A DNA stretch of 64,000 nt from Streptomyces sp. NBC_01571 (GCF_026339875.1 NZ_JAPEPZ010000006.1:19895-83894); one strand, 5' to 3'; numbered from the stretch's first letter, positions 1 through 8,076 are shown. Notes: generated from the letters alone by a model not told the origin. Numbers and translations: made by a program.

Positions 1-539
1 GTGATGTCGTCGGGTAACGGCCCCAGGTCGTCCAGGCGGTCCAGGGTCGGGGCGAGCAACGGGGAGTCGTGGCGGTTGGCGCCGGCCAGGACACGGCCCA
101 GGGGAATGCCGTACCCGTCCGTCATGCCTGAGCGTTTCAGGCCCTGTTTGCCGCGGTCGACTGGTGAGCGACCGGCTGCCTCGCCGCCTCCGGGCGCCTT
201 GGTGATGGAGCCGTCCACGGCGATCTGGTCGAGGACGAGGCCGACGATCCGGTCGTAGGAGTCCAGCGCGATCTTCTTGAGCTGGGCGAACACGCCGAGT
301 TGTATCCACTCGTCGCGGCGGGTGCGGATCGTGGTGGCCGAGCAGGCCGTGTCGGCGATCGCCTCGTAGGAGCAGCCGAAGCGCAGCAGTTGCAGCATCT
401 TGTCGAAGATGATCCGGTCACTGATGCGCCGCCGATGGCAGCCGAGTGGATGGTCCGGATGGAACTCCGGCCGCTTGGGCAGCAGAGCCACGAATTGGTC
501 CCAGAGCGGTTCGGTGAGCCATGATGGCAGCGCGGGCAC
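1..539 (-). CDS. IS5-family transposase, 3' end beyond the left window edge
   Basis: A frame open from a GTG at 539 to the window edge encodes about 179 residues beginning MPALPSWLTEPLWDQF, the typical N-terminus of Streptomyces IS5-type DDE transposases. An Asp-containing segment (LVLDQIAVDGSI) followed by GMTDGYGIPLG fits the start of the catalytic core. A GAGGAGA ribosome site lies about 6 nt before the GTG. The C-terminal part, with the remaining DDE residues, is outside the window, so integrity cannot be judged. Its end of the element must lie between 540 and 640, just downstream of the Tpg-like gene. I could not define the terminal repeat. Confidence 0.85.
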   Translation of the reverse strand, partial: MPALPSWLTEPLWDQFVALLPKRPEFHPDHPLGCHRRRISDRIIFDKMLQLLRFGCSYEAIADTACSATTIRTRRDEWIQLGVFAQLKKIALDSYDRIVGLVLDQIAVDGSITKAPGGGEAAGRSPVDRGKQGLKRSGMTDGYGIPLGRVLAGANRHDSPLLAPTLDRLDDLGPLPDDI

Positions 540-640
540 AGGTCTCCTCAGTGGTCACAGAGCGTCGCAACTCCATGATCATCGGGACCTGTGCCCGTTC
601 TGTTGTCGGGGTCCCCAACCGCGCCTATCCGCGCGACCTC

Positions 641-1213
641 TTACGCGGCGAATCCGACGTTCGTCACGTACTCGTACTGGCCCCACTGCGAGCCGAGGTC
701 GATGACCTGCTCCACCCACGCGTCGTCCAGCTCCTGGTCCGCGCCGGCCGCCCACGCGGCGACGATGCGGTCCCAGCGGCGCACGTTCATGTGGCGCAGG
801 CCCATCTCGCGCTGGCGGGGCCGGTTCACCTGGGACTGGTTGAGCGGGTGGATCTCCACCCGCGTCCCGCGGCCCTCGCGGTTGAGGCGGGCGAGCAGGT
901 AGCGGGCGACGTTCTCCCGCCGGACCGTGCGGTAGACCCGCTCGATGCGTTCCAGGGTGGCGCGGCGCGGGGTGACGCTGCCGTCCCGCCAGCTCTTCAA
1001 CTGCGCCTTGGTCGGGGTGAAACCAAGGGCGGCCGCGGCGGCGCGGGCGTGGGCGGTGCGGGTCAGGTAGGTGAGGCGGGCGGCGAGGCCGCGTCGGGCG
1101 GTGATCGGGGTGGCGATGTAGCCGGCGAGGTTGTCGAGCTGGCGGGCGACGGCCTCGTGGCCTTTGATGCCGCGGGCTCCGAATTTCCCGAAGTCGATGT
1201 TGCGCTCAGGCAT
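641..1213 (-). CDS. Putative linear-plasmid terminal protein (Tpg-like)
   Basis: A 190-aa basic protein that would be covalently attached to plasmid 5' ends if it is a terminal protein. Its order of elements parallels Streptomyces Tpg: an N-terminal helix-turn-helix stretch (about residues 45-85, with LKSWRDGSVTPRR resembling the Tpg QRYLKGQIRRP segment), an Arg-rich helix, a TRVEIHP strand like Tpg GLVIETR, then a short helical C-terminal part ending in YEYVTNVGFAA. Overall identity to canonical Tpg is low, so the assignment rests mainly on architecture and on its place directly after tap, the usual tap-tpg order. A GGAAGAG ribosome site precedes ATG 1213. An IS1380 element now separates it from tap. 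It could instead be an unrelated HTH protein. Confidence 0.5.
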   Translation of the reverse strand: MPERNIDFGKFGARGIKGHEAVARQLDNLAGYIATPITARRGLAARLTYLTRTAHARAAAAALGFTPTKAQLKSWRDGSVTPRRATLERIERVYRTVRRENVARYLLARLNREGRGTRVEIHPLNQSQVNRPRQREMGLRHMNVRRWDRIVAAWAAGADQELDDAWVEQVIDLGSQWGQYEYVTNVGFAA

Positions 1214-1317
1214 GGTCTCTTCCGATTCCTCAAGTCTGCGATCACTGTACGGGCTTCTGCGGGCCGATGGGCCGCCCCGGCGGGGGAATTGACGCCGGGT
1301 CAGGTGATCGGCTCTAG

Positions 1318-2995
1318 CCTCGCCGTTTCGGTTGGGCTGAGGCGGCGTCGCTGATCGCCAACTGTTGGGTGGCCGATGTGATTTCGGTGCTTGGGCAGGT
1401 CGGAGTCCCGGCGCGGTGGTCGGGTTCTCCGGGTTCTTTCGGGTCGTGGGCGGACGGGGGTTTGCTGGTCAGCTGGCGGGTCGGGGCAGTGCGGCGAGGC
1501 GGTGGAAGGCCGTGGCCAGTTCGTGTCTCCAGGGCCAGGTCGCCGATATTCGCAGGTGGAGGCGTCGGCCGCCGCGGGTGAGGCGGGCCGTGACGTGCAG
1601 TAGCCGGTAGCGGAGTTTCTTCGGCTCGGCGGTGGCCAGCTCCCCGTCCAGGAGGAGGACACGGGTCCAGGCGAGCAGGTCGATCGCGGCGAGGCTGAGT
1701 TCGAGCCAGACGGCGTTGACGGCGAAGTCGCGGGAGGGGAAGCGGCCGAAGCCGGTGGTCTTGCCGCACCGGATGTGGTCCTCGACAGTGGCATGTCCGC
1801 GGTGGCGGACCTCCAGGAACTGGGCGGAACCGCCACCGGAGTACGGGGTGTCGGTGAGGAACACCTGATGCCGCAGGCCCTCGTCCTGGTCGAACAGGGA
1901 CAGCTGGGCTCCGGGGTGCGGCCGCTCCCGGCGCACGATGATGCGGGTGCCGGCCGGGTAGCCGTCCAGATCGACCATGCCGGTCAGCTCGGCGACCTCG
2001 GCGCCATCACGCAGAGTCCCGTCCTGGTCCAGGGCGGGATGCCAGAGGCGGTCGGGCATGGCCCGAATGGCTCGGCGGACCGGCTCGGTGATGGCGTATC
2101 CGACCGAGAAGAAGGTACGGATTCCTCGTTTCCGCACGTCGCGGACGTGGGCGAGGAATGCTTTCGCGGATCCGGCACTGTCGGTGCGGACGAGGATGTC
2201 GGTGCCGTGAAGTTGCGCGTCGGGGATCTGCGCGAGTGCCTGGTCGAACACCGTGATGTGGTCGCTCGCGGTGTTGGCACCGGCGTTTCCGGGACGGAGT
2301 CGGCCCGCCAGTGCCTCGCCGGTGTTGGCCAGGAAGCACAGCAGCGGGTGGAAGCCGAAGCCGCCTTTATAGGTGGGTGCGGCCTGCTCCTTCTCGGAGT
2401 GGCAGGTGATCAGCGTGGCGTCGAGGTCCAGGACCAGCCCGGGCAGAATGCGTCCCGCGGCCCGGACTGCGGGTATGCCCTCGCCTTGCTCGGCGGCCTG
2501 CATCCAGGCGACTTCCCGAGCTTGGGCACGCGCCGCGCGCAGAGAAGCCAGTGTCCTCTCGTCGGTGTCGGCGAGCAGTCGCCAGGCCGTCGGTGCCGAG
2601 GCGACCGAACCGAACACCCCTGCCTGGTCCCGCAGTACGGCCAGGTCCGCGATGGCCTCACCGCCGTCGGCGAGCATCACCGCCAGGTCGGTGGCGATCC
2701 GGCCCGGATCATGCCCGGTCCCGCGCGGCCGAAGTGGCCTGAGCGCGGTGGAGTACGCGGCGGTCAGCCCGGTGGCATCAGCGAGATCGGCCAGTAACCG
2801 TGCCCCGGCATGCCCGACCACCCCCGAACCATCTGCACTGACCTGGATCTTGGGACGCAACCCGATAGCCTGCACGTAGAAAGTGCCCTCCGCCTGGACC
2901 GACAGAACTCCTCAGCAAGGTTCATCGTCCCAGGTCAGGAAGGCACTTTCGCATTTCCGCCCCAAAGCCAGCCGTACCCAAGTGAAACGGCGAGG
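1318..2995 (-). mobile_element. IS1380-family insertion sequence, copy A
   Basis: A 1678-bp element with perfect 11-bp terminal inverted repeats (CCTCGCCGTTT at the left, AAACGGCGAGG at the right). It is flanked by a 4-bp CTAG direct repeat at 1314-1317 and 2996-2999, as expected for IS1380 transposition. It contains one transposase gene on the minus strand. A nearly identical copy lies at 36669-38343; the two differ by a 3-bp indel near the right end and scattered point changes. The insertion is between tap and the Tpg-like gene, with the CTAG duplication overlapping the tap stop codon. Confidence 0.93.
1469..2875 (-). CDS. IS1380-family transposase (copy A)
   Basis: A 468-aa DDE transposase of usual family length. 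Visible catalytic segments are LVLDLDATL (first Asp), ILVRTDSAGSAKAFL (second Asp) and the C-terminal HATVEDHIRCGKTTGFGRFP (Glu). It differs from copy B by one residue near the middle (GEALAGRLR here, GEALSGRLR in copy B). The frame is uninterrupted, so this copy is probably active or recently active. Confidence 0.95.
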   Translation of the reverse strand: MQAIGLRPKIQVSADGSGVVGHAGARLLADLADATGLTAAYSTALRPLRPRGTGHDPGRIATDLAVMLADGGEAIADLAVLRDQAGVFGSVASAPTAWRLLADTDERTLASLRAARAQAREVAWMQAAEQGEGIPAVRAAGRILPGLVLDLDATLITCHSEKEQAAPTYKGGFGFHPLLCFLANTGEALAGRLRPGNAGANTASDHITVFDQALAQIPDAQLHGTDILVRTDSAGSAKAFLAHVRDVRKRGIRTFFSVGYAITEPVRRAIRAMPDRLWHPALDQDGTLRDGAEVAELTGMVDLDGYPAGTRIIVRRERPHPGAQLSLFDQDEGLRHQVFLTDTPYSGGGSAQFLEVRHRGHATVEDHIRCGKTTGFGRFPSRDFAVNAVWLELSLAAIDLLAWTRVLLLDGELATAEPKKLRYRLLHVTARLTRGGRRLHLRISATWPWRHELATAFHRLAALPRPAS

Positions 2996-4663
2996 CTAGG
3001 AGGGGCCGTCAGGGGCGTTCTTGGCCTGCCGTGGATCATCGGTGTCGCTGCCGAAGGTGTAGACGTCTTTGACCTTCACCTCGGTGACGCCGCGGCCCTC
3101 GGGGAAGACGGCCCGCCAGTCGCCGATGACGTGGAGTTCGTCGGTGCCCATGGCGCGGACCACCATGAGGCCTTCGTCGTAGGCCTTGAACGCTTTCGTC
3201 CACAGGTTGGCGAAAGCCTGGGAGCGGATGAGGTGCATCCAGTCGGTGCGGTAGAGCTCGCGGTTGTAGTTCGACTCCCCCAGCGTGGACACGAACTTGG
3301 AGTACATCGCCTTCACGTACTCCAGCGTCACCACGTCGTCGTCGGCGATCGCCCGGTCGCGTGCGTCCTTGAGCGCGGTGCGGAATTTCTCCAGCAGGCC
3401 CTCTGTCGCACCGGACGTCCACGACTCGTGGATCTCCGGCGGGTCGCACAGCCCGTACTTCGGACCCGACACCCGCAGCAGAAGCCGCAGCGTCGGCTCG
3501 GTCACCCACAGCGGGCCGGGCTCGTCACGCTGGCCGACCGGGTTGGGCAGGACCGCATCGTGCTCCCAGACCGGCGGGGTGATCAGGTGCAGGCCAGAAC
3601 GCTTCCTGTCGTGGTGGTTGCCCTCGCTGTGTTCGAGCTGTCCGAGCGGCAGGTGGGTCTTGAGGGCGGACAGGTAGGCGCCGTTGATGTCCAGCGCGGT
3701 CACCTCGTGTGCGCCGGCCGGGAGTTCGGCCCGTGTCCATTTGGGGCGTGCTTCCCAGACCTGGTCGGCGCCGCGTGCGGTCTGCTTGCGCAGGATGTCC
3801 GGCAGCCACGGGTGCGCGACGATGTCGTAGCGGCCGCCCTTGCGGGTGTGGTCGAGCAAGGCCATCGCGTCCGGGATCGCCCGCTTCACGAGCGCGGCGG
3901 TCGCCGCCTCCACATCACCGCCGTGCTCCGCCAGGGCACCATCGACTGCGGACCGGATCGGGTCGGGCATGTCCGCAGCGGCCTGCACGCGACGACCGAC
4001 CGGAGCAACCTTCACACCGCGGCCGCCACCCCGAGCACCCTGCCAACCGCCCCGGCCAGAGCGGTCCGCCTGTGCCGGACGCTGCGGCGGGACCGCCCGC
4101 GCCGGGCGGGCAGCCCGCTCGGGCGCAGCAGGCGCGGCGGCCGGTGCGGGCGCAGCAGGCGCGGCGGCCGGTGCGGGCTGGGCGAGGCCTGCGTCGACCG
4201 TGGGTGCGGCAACGGGTGCCGGTGCGGCGGCCGTGCAGTCGCCGGGGTCCAGGTGCTGGGGGAATCCTTCGACCTGGTGGCGGGCGGGCTGTCCGCACAG
4301 CACGCACGGCTGCGGTGCGGCCAGCTCGTCGACGTCGTCCAGGACGTCGGCCTGGCCCTCGCTGACAGCCGCGTCGGCGGAGGTGTCACCGGCCGTCGAG
4401 GGATCCGCGGGCTTGGCGGCGTTCAGCTTCAGCACGGCGCCCTCGAGGAAGTACGCGTACTTCTTCCGCACCTCACCGCCCGGCTCCCGGCCCGTCTCCC
4501 AGCCGCCGACTGTCGACGCGCTGACCTTGAGCGCGGCAGCGACCTGGGCACGCGAGAGGTGGAGTTCCTCGCGCAGCCGGCGCCGTTCCTCGGCGGGTGG
4601 CAGCGGGATCTGCTCGATGGTCGCGGTGGCGAGGAGGGCGTCGATCGCAGCGTTGTCGTCCAT
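2996..4663 (-). CDS. tap: Telomere-associated protein Tap (HTH plus family-B polymerase-like domain)
   Basis: A 555-aa protein. Residues about 29-55 form an XRE-type helix-turn-helix (LSRAQVAAALKVSASTVGGW). Near residue 119 is a CVLCGQ zinc-type motif, then a long Ala/Pro linker. The C-terminal half carries family-B polymerase-like motifs: ALDINGAYLSAL near residue 320 (motif A), KAMYSKF near 450 (motif B-like) and GTDELHVIGD near 505 (motif C-like). In Streptomyces, Tap binds telomere ends, recruits the terminal protein Tpg and has polymerase/primase activity. The ATG at 4663 is preferred because GGGAAGGA lies just upstream; a GTG at 4687 overlapping the dnaB stop is possible. Its TAG stop lies inside the CTAG target duplication of IS1380 copy A. 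Confidence 0.72.
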   Translation of the reverse strand: MDDNAAIDALLATATIEQIPLPPAEERRRLREELHLSRAQVAAALKVSASTVGGWETGREPGGEVRKKYAYFLEGAVLKLNAAKPADPSTAGDTSADAAVSEGQADVLDDVDELAAPQPCVLCGQPARHQVEGFPQHLDPGDCTAAAPAPVAAPTVDAGLAQPAPAAAPAAPAPAAAPAAPERAARPARAVPPQRPAQADRSGRGGWQGARGGGRGVKVAPVGRRVQAAADMPDPIRSAVDGALAEHGGDVEAATAALVKRAIPDAMALLDHTRKGGRYDIVAHPWLPDILRKQTARGADQVWEARPKWTRAELPAGAHEVTALDINGAYLSALKTHLPLGQLEHSEGNHHDRKRSGLHLITPPVWEHDAVLPNPVGQRDEPGPLWVTEPTLRLLLRVSGPKYGLCDPPEIHESWTSGATEGLLEKFRTALKDARDRAIADDDVVTLEYVKAMYSKFVSTLGESNYNRELYRTDWMHLIRSQAFANLWTKAFKAYDEGLMVVRAMGTDELHVIGDWRAVFPEGRGVTEVKVKDVYTFGSDTDDPRQAKNAPDGPS

Positions 4664-4683
4664 CGTCAGTCCTTCCCGGCCGG

Positions 4684-6075
4684 TCACGTCTGGGCCATGT
4701 TGACGAAGCGGGAGTAGTGCATCTGTGCGGCTGCGGAGACCGTTGCGCGGGGGCCGAAGCGGTTCTTTTCGATCACGAGGTCGACCTCACCGGCGCGCGG
4801 GGATTCGGGTTCGTTCATGTCGGGGCGCTCGATTTTGATCACGACGCTTGCGTCGTTCTTGATGGCCCTCGACTCGCGCATCATGCCGTCCTCGTTCAGC
4901 TGCGAGAGGGCGATGACGTGGCAGTCGAGCTGCACGGACAGGTTTTTGAGGCCGCGTGAGACGGCGGCAACGGCCTGTTCCCGGGTGATGTTGCGAGCCT
5001 GTTCGATCTCCACCAGTTGGAGATAGTCCACGACCAGGAGGTCCAGGCCGTCGGCGCGGACGCAGGCGCGGGCCGCGGATTCGATGTCGTGCAGGGCTGC
5101 GCTGTCGGGCCGGTACACCCGTAGCGGCAGCGTCCGAAACAGCTCCCGTCCGAGGCGTTCGACTGTTTTCCAGTCGTCGGCGGTGAGGCCGCCCTGCTGG
5201 GTGAGGTGGTGCATGGGCAGCCTGCCCTCGGCTGCGGCGATCTTCTGCATCAGCTCGGTGCTGCTCATCTCCAGCGAGGAGAACATCACCTGCGCGCCGG
5301 CCTTGGCGGCAGTGACCGCCGCGTTCAGGGCCAGCGTGGACTTCCCCACGCCGGAAGCAGCCGCGATGATCGTGACGTTGCCGGGGCGCATGCCGCAGGT
5401 AACGGCGTCCAGGTCGCTGATCCCGTAGGGCAGGCCGATCTTCCGACCGTCCTGGATCTCTTCCAGCTCGGCCACGAAGTCCAGGTACAGGTCATCCACG
5501 ACCGGCGGGGCGGCGTGCAGGCCCGGCATACCGGCGACGATCGCGGTGAACTCCTGCTCGACGAGGCTGCGGACGTCGTCCTCGTCGCCTTCCTCGCTGT
5601 AGGCGTACTGGAGAACCTTCTGAGCCGACTCGATCGCCGCGCGCCGGTAGGCCTTGGCGCGGACGATCTCCGCGTAGTGCGCGCCGTTCGCGACCGTGGG
5701 CACGGCCTCGACACAGGCGTGCAGGTACGCGGCTCCGCCGGCCTTGGCCAGCTCGCCGCGCTCGGTGAGCCGCGCGGCAACGGTGACCGGGTCCACCACC
5801 TCGGTCTCCTGGTGAAGGTCGCAGATGGCCCGGTGGATCGTGGTGTGGGCGGGCCAGTAGTACTCCCCGGCGGTGATGCCGGTCTCCAGGGTCTCCGCGA
5901 AATACCGTGCGGCGGCCCCGGTGCTGGACATCAGGGTGCCCAGGACGGCCTGCTCGGCTTCGAGGTTGTGCGGCGGCGTGCGCAGAACCTCACGGCTCCG
6001 GTTGGCACCGCCCTGCTCGCTGATGTCGGGCGGTGCGGAGCGGCTCTGTGCGGGAAGGTCCCGGGTGCTGGACAC
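4684..6075 (-). CDS. dnaB: DnaB-type replicative helicase (Rep2-like)
   Basis: A 463-aa RecA-fold hexameric helicase. The N-terminal part has PPHNLEAEQAVLGTLM, typical of the DnaB N-domain. Walker A is AASGVGKST near residue 240, Walker B LLVVDYLQL near 343, followed by CHVIALSQLN and EKNRFGP. In pSLA2-type plasmids a DnaB-like protein (Rep2) works with Rep1 at the internal origin, and this gene follows a Rep1-like gene. GTG 6075 is chosen over the longer open frame (to 6210) because AGGAGA lies 7 nt upstream and the longer form would overlap the preceding gene. The stop overlaps the possible GTG of tap. Confidence 0.88.
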   Translation of the reverse strand: MSSTRDLPAQSRSAPPDISEQGGANRSREVLRTPPHNLEAEQAVLGTLMSSTGAAARYFAETLETGITAGEYYWPAHTTIHRAICDLHQETEVVDPVTVAARLTERGELAKAGGAAYLHACVEAVPTVANGAHYAEIVRAKAYRRAAIESAQKVLQYAYSEEGDEDDVRSLVEQEFTAIVAGMPGLHAAPPVVDDLYLDFVAELEEIQDGRKIGLPYGISDLDAVTCGMRPGNVTIIAAASGVGKSTLALNAAVTAAKAGAQVMFSSLEMSSTELMQKIAAAEGRLPMHHLTQQGGLTADDWKTVERLGRELFRTLPLRVYRPDSAALHDIESAARACVRADGLDLLVVDYLQLVEIEQARNITREQAVAAVSRGLKNLSVQLDCHVIALSQLNEDGMMRESRAIKNDASVVIKIERPDMNEPESPRAGEVDLVIEKNRFGPRATVSAAAQMHYSRFVNMAQT

Positions 6076-6149
6076 TGGGGGTCTCCTGTTCGGATGCGTC
6101 GGGCAGGGGATACGGGTCGGACCGTTGCAGCGGTCCGGCCCGCCGTGTT

Positions 6150-7196
6150 TTAGGCCGTGATGCAGGGAATGCAGCGATTCCCCGCCCGGTAGGTCGGGTG
6201 CTTGGGGCACATGCCGTCCGTTGTCGCGCCCGGCGGTCGCGCGGCTTCCGCCTCAGCCGCAACGACGGCGTAGCGGGGCAGATTCGGGATGCGGTCACCC
6301 GCCAGCAGCCGGTACGGGTTGCTGACCTTGTGCGGATTCTTCGTCAGCTGCCGGATCAGCAAGCCGCGATCAACCACACCGATCTCCGGCCAGCCCTGAG
6401 CAGCCATCACCGTCAGCAGCTTCGGCGCCAGCTTGCCCGCGTTCAACCTGCCCTGCGTCCACGGCGCAGGAAGCAGCTCCAACACGTCCGCCGCAACCCG
6501 AAGGTCGTCCTCGGAGCAGACAGCTCCCTCCCCCTCCTCCCGTGGTGACGGCAACCCCGTGGGACCCCCGGTGTTCGTGAGGGGGTAGGGGGAGGAGGTA
6601 GTTACCTCCTCCGGGGGGTGTGGGGGGGGAGAAGCGGATCGCGGGTTTTCCGCGTTTCGGCTCTGACCTGGCGAAACGCGGGTTTCCAGATCGCGGGTTT
6701 CCCGCGATTCGCTTCCGGACTGCGGGTTTTCCGCGTTTCGGCTCTGACCTGGCGAAACGCGGGTTTCCCGCAGTCCGTGGGGGAGGGGATCGCGGTTTTC
6801 CCGCACTTCGGCGTTGACCTGCACAGATGCCGCGATGCCCAGGTCGACGTACTGAGTGTTGTTGGCAGGGTTCCGGTACACCCGGGTGACCCACGTAGGG
6901 CGACTGGTGGCCTCGTCGAAAGCGGGGACACGAGCGAGGTGGCCGGCGTCCGTCAGACGTTTCGAGATGGCGTTGTACCGGTCCTTGCCCATCTTCCAGC
7001 CTTGCGCCTGGAGGTCCCGGCGGATTGCTTCCATGGTCGACGGCAGGCGGGGGTCGCGCAGCAGAAGTTCCGCAAGGACACCGAGATCCTCAGGCTGCAG
7101 ACCGGGCGTGCGGACAAGCTCACGGCGAAGGACCACCTCTTCAGGCGCCTCCCAGGCGCGCTCGAGGTAGCTGGAACCGAAGTCATCGGTGCTCAT
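6150..7196 (-). CDS. Rep1-like plasmid replication initiator
   Basis: A 348-aa protein with winged-helix-like N-terminal sequence (about residues 35-115: LAELLLRDPRLPSTMEAIRR, then KDRYNAISKRLTDAGHLARV), a repetitive middle in which ETRVSPGQSRNAENP occurs twice, a conserved C-terminal region and a terminal zinc motif (CPKHPTYRAGNRCIPC). I infer a replication initiator from three points: position directly before dnaB, repeats inside the gene as in pSLA2 rep1, and co-operon tap. The ATG overlaps the stop of the preceding gene (ATGA). I do not recognise the exact family by sequence alone. Confidence 0.6.
   Translation of the reverse strand: MSTDDFGSSYLERAWEAPEEVVLRRELVRTPGLQPEDLGVLAELLLRDPRLPSTMEAIRRDLQAQGWKMGKDRYNAISKRLTDAGHLARVPAFDEATSRPTWVTRVYRNPANNTQYVDLGIAASVQVNAEVRENRDPLPHGLRETRVSPGQSRNAENPQSGSESRETRDLETRVSPGQSRNAENPRSASPPPHPPEEVTTSSPYPLTNTGGPTGLPSPREEGEGAVCSEDDLRVAADVLELLPAPWTQGRLNAGKLAPKLLTVMAAQGWPEIGVVDRGLLIRQLTKNPHKVSNPYRLLAGDRIPNLPRYAVVAAEAEAARPPGATTDGMCPKHPTYRAGNRCIPCITA
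6591..6612. repeat. Perfect inverted repeat next to the iterons
   Basis: GGAGGAGGTA and TACCTCCTCC flank a 2-bp centre. It lies about 30 bp from the iteron block, in the same coding region, beside a purine/pyrimidine-skewed tract. It may be part of the origin, or simply a coding coincidence. Confidence 0.4.
6639..6806. repeat. Iterons inside the rep1-like gene; candidate replication origin
   Basis: Two perfect 47-bp direct repeats lie at 6641-6687 and 6722-6768. Within and around them a short inverted repeat of the form GCGGGTTT(T)CCCGC recurs about six times (near 6640, 6678, 6692, 6722, 6760 and 6791); the copy at 6690-6708 has 8-bp arms around TTT. Linear Streptomyces plasmids of the pSLA2 type have their bidirectional origin as iterons within rep1, so this is the best origin candidate in the window. 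Confidence 0.6.
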
Positions 7197-7540
7197 GCAG
7201 CACCGTCCAGGGTGACGAGGTCCTGGGTATGCAGGAAGTCCAAGGCGCGGCGTACGTCATCGATACGGACAGGCAAGCCGTCATCGCCGCGCATCGACTT
7301 GTTAGTCAGGAACGAGTACAGCGCCTCGGCGTCGCGAGGCTGGCCATCCAGCTCGTGGGCCCGGAAGGCCAGAAGCACCACCAGGCGCAGCGGCTCCTGG
7401 CCGCAGACCGAGAGTTCCTCGTACGAGATAGGGATGCCACCCTCGGCTGGCGGCTCGAAAGCAAGGGTGTACTCGGTCTCATCGTCGATGTTGAGACCGT
7501 CGGACATGGATGAGTCGAGCGGGTTGTGCTGGCTGTGCAC
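7193..7540 (-). CDS. First gene of the replication operon, unknown function
   Basis: A 115-aa acidic protein containing YTLAFEPPAEGGIPISYEEL and a C-terminal part (ALYSFLTNKS, VRIDDVRRALDFLHTQDLVT) that looks like a small winged helix. GTG 7540 is chosen because GGGGAGA lies about 8 nt upstream; the open frame extends to 7678 without a better site, and an ATG at 7507 has no clear ribosome site. It overlaps rep1-like by ATGA, implying translational coupling. A replication accessory or regulatory role is only inferred from position. Confidence 0.6.
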   Translation of the reverse strand: MHSQHNPLDSSMSDGLNIDDETEYTLAFEPPAEGGIPISYEELSVCGQEPLRLVVLLAFRAHELDGQPRDAEALYSFLTNKSMRGDDGLPVRIDDVRRALDFLHTQDLVTLDGAA

Positions 7541-7746
7541 TGGGTCATCTCCCCAGGTAGGGGAGCCGCGAAGGGCGCTGTGACCTACTTCTGAACCCGG
7601 AATAGTGGCGTTGCGCAGATTCCTGCGCATACTCTGGGTATAGGTGACCACGCGAGCCCAAGGGCTCACGGGTATCACCCGGCAGACGAGGTCACCTCGC
7701 TGCTACACGACTCAAGGACTTGTCAGGGTGCTGAGTCGGACGCTGT

Positions 7747-7784
7747 GAAGCGGTCCCCCGTTGTGGCGACGGAGGGGCCGCTTC
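7747..7784 (-). terminator. Stem-loop downstream of the XRE gene
   Basis: GAAGCGG and CCGCTTC arms, extended by C-rich and G-rich strands, form a strong hairpin between the end of the XRE gene (7813) and the start region of the replication operon. It probably insulates the operon from upstream minus-strand transcription. Confidence 0.5.
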
Positions 7785-7812
7785 GGCGTTTCAGCAGAGG
7801 TTTCGGTCGGTG

Positions 7813-8076
7813 TCAGTCCTGGCGGGTGCCCTCCAACTTTGCTGCGAGTCCGGCAAGGAGCCGCGCGTACGTCTGTCGGTGCGGCTGCCGAGGCTCCGCC
7901 CTGCCGGTCTCCCAGCGGGCCACCTGGACCCGATGGACGCCGAGGGCGTCGGCTACTTCGGCCTGCGTCAGATTTCCGGCGAGTCGCAGCCGGGCCCTCT
8001 CGGCGGGAGCCGGAAGGGCAACGGCCCTGTTCAAAAGGGACTCAACGGGCGCGGGAAGATCGTGCGTGGTCGACAT
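7813..8076 (-). CDS. Small XRE-family DNA-binding protein
   Basis: An 87-aa protein with an XRE helix-turn-helix at about residues 36-60 (LTQAEVADALGVHRVQVARW, then ETGRAEPR). The layout (LPAPVESLLNRA, PAPAERARLRLA, then HTH, then YARLLAGLAAKL) is the same as the N-terminal HTH module of Tap-type proteins, so it may be a stand-alone relative. ATG 8076 has GGGAGG upstream. A longer open frame continues to 9843 but is antisense to two genes and is rejected. Confidence 0.75.
   Translation of the reverse strand: MSTTHDLPAPVESLLNRAVALPAPAERARLRLAGNLTQAEVADALGVHRVQVARWETGRAEPRQPHRQTYARLLAGLAAKLEGTRQD

Noticed and set aside
521..1354. 277-aa plus-strand frame opposite the Tpg-like gene
   Set aside because: Val/Ala/Gly-rich shadow without motifs. 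The minus-strand gene fits operon order and has a ribosome site.
2810..4717. 635-aa plus-strand frame opposite tap
   Set aside because: It is antisense to a protein with clear HTH and polymerase-like motifs, has no recognisable domain and is a typical result of GC-rich third positions.
6639..6806. Terminator hairpins in rep1
   Set aside because: The inverted repeats lie inside a coding region, recur many times and have no T tract, so iterons are a better reading.
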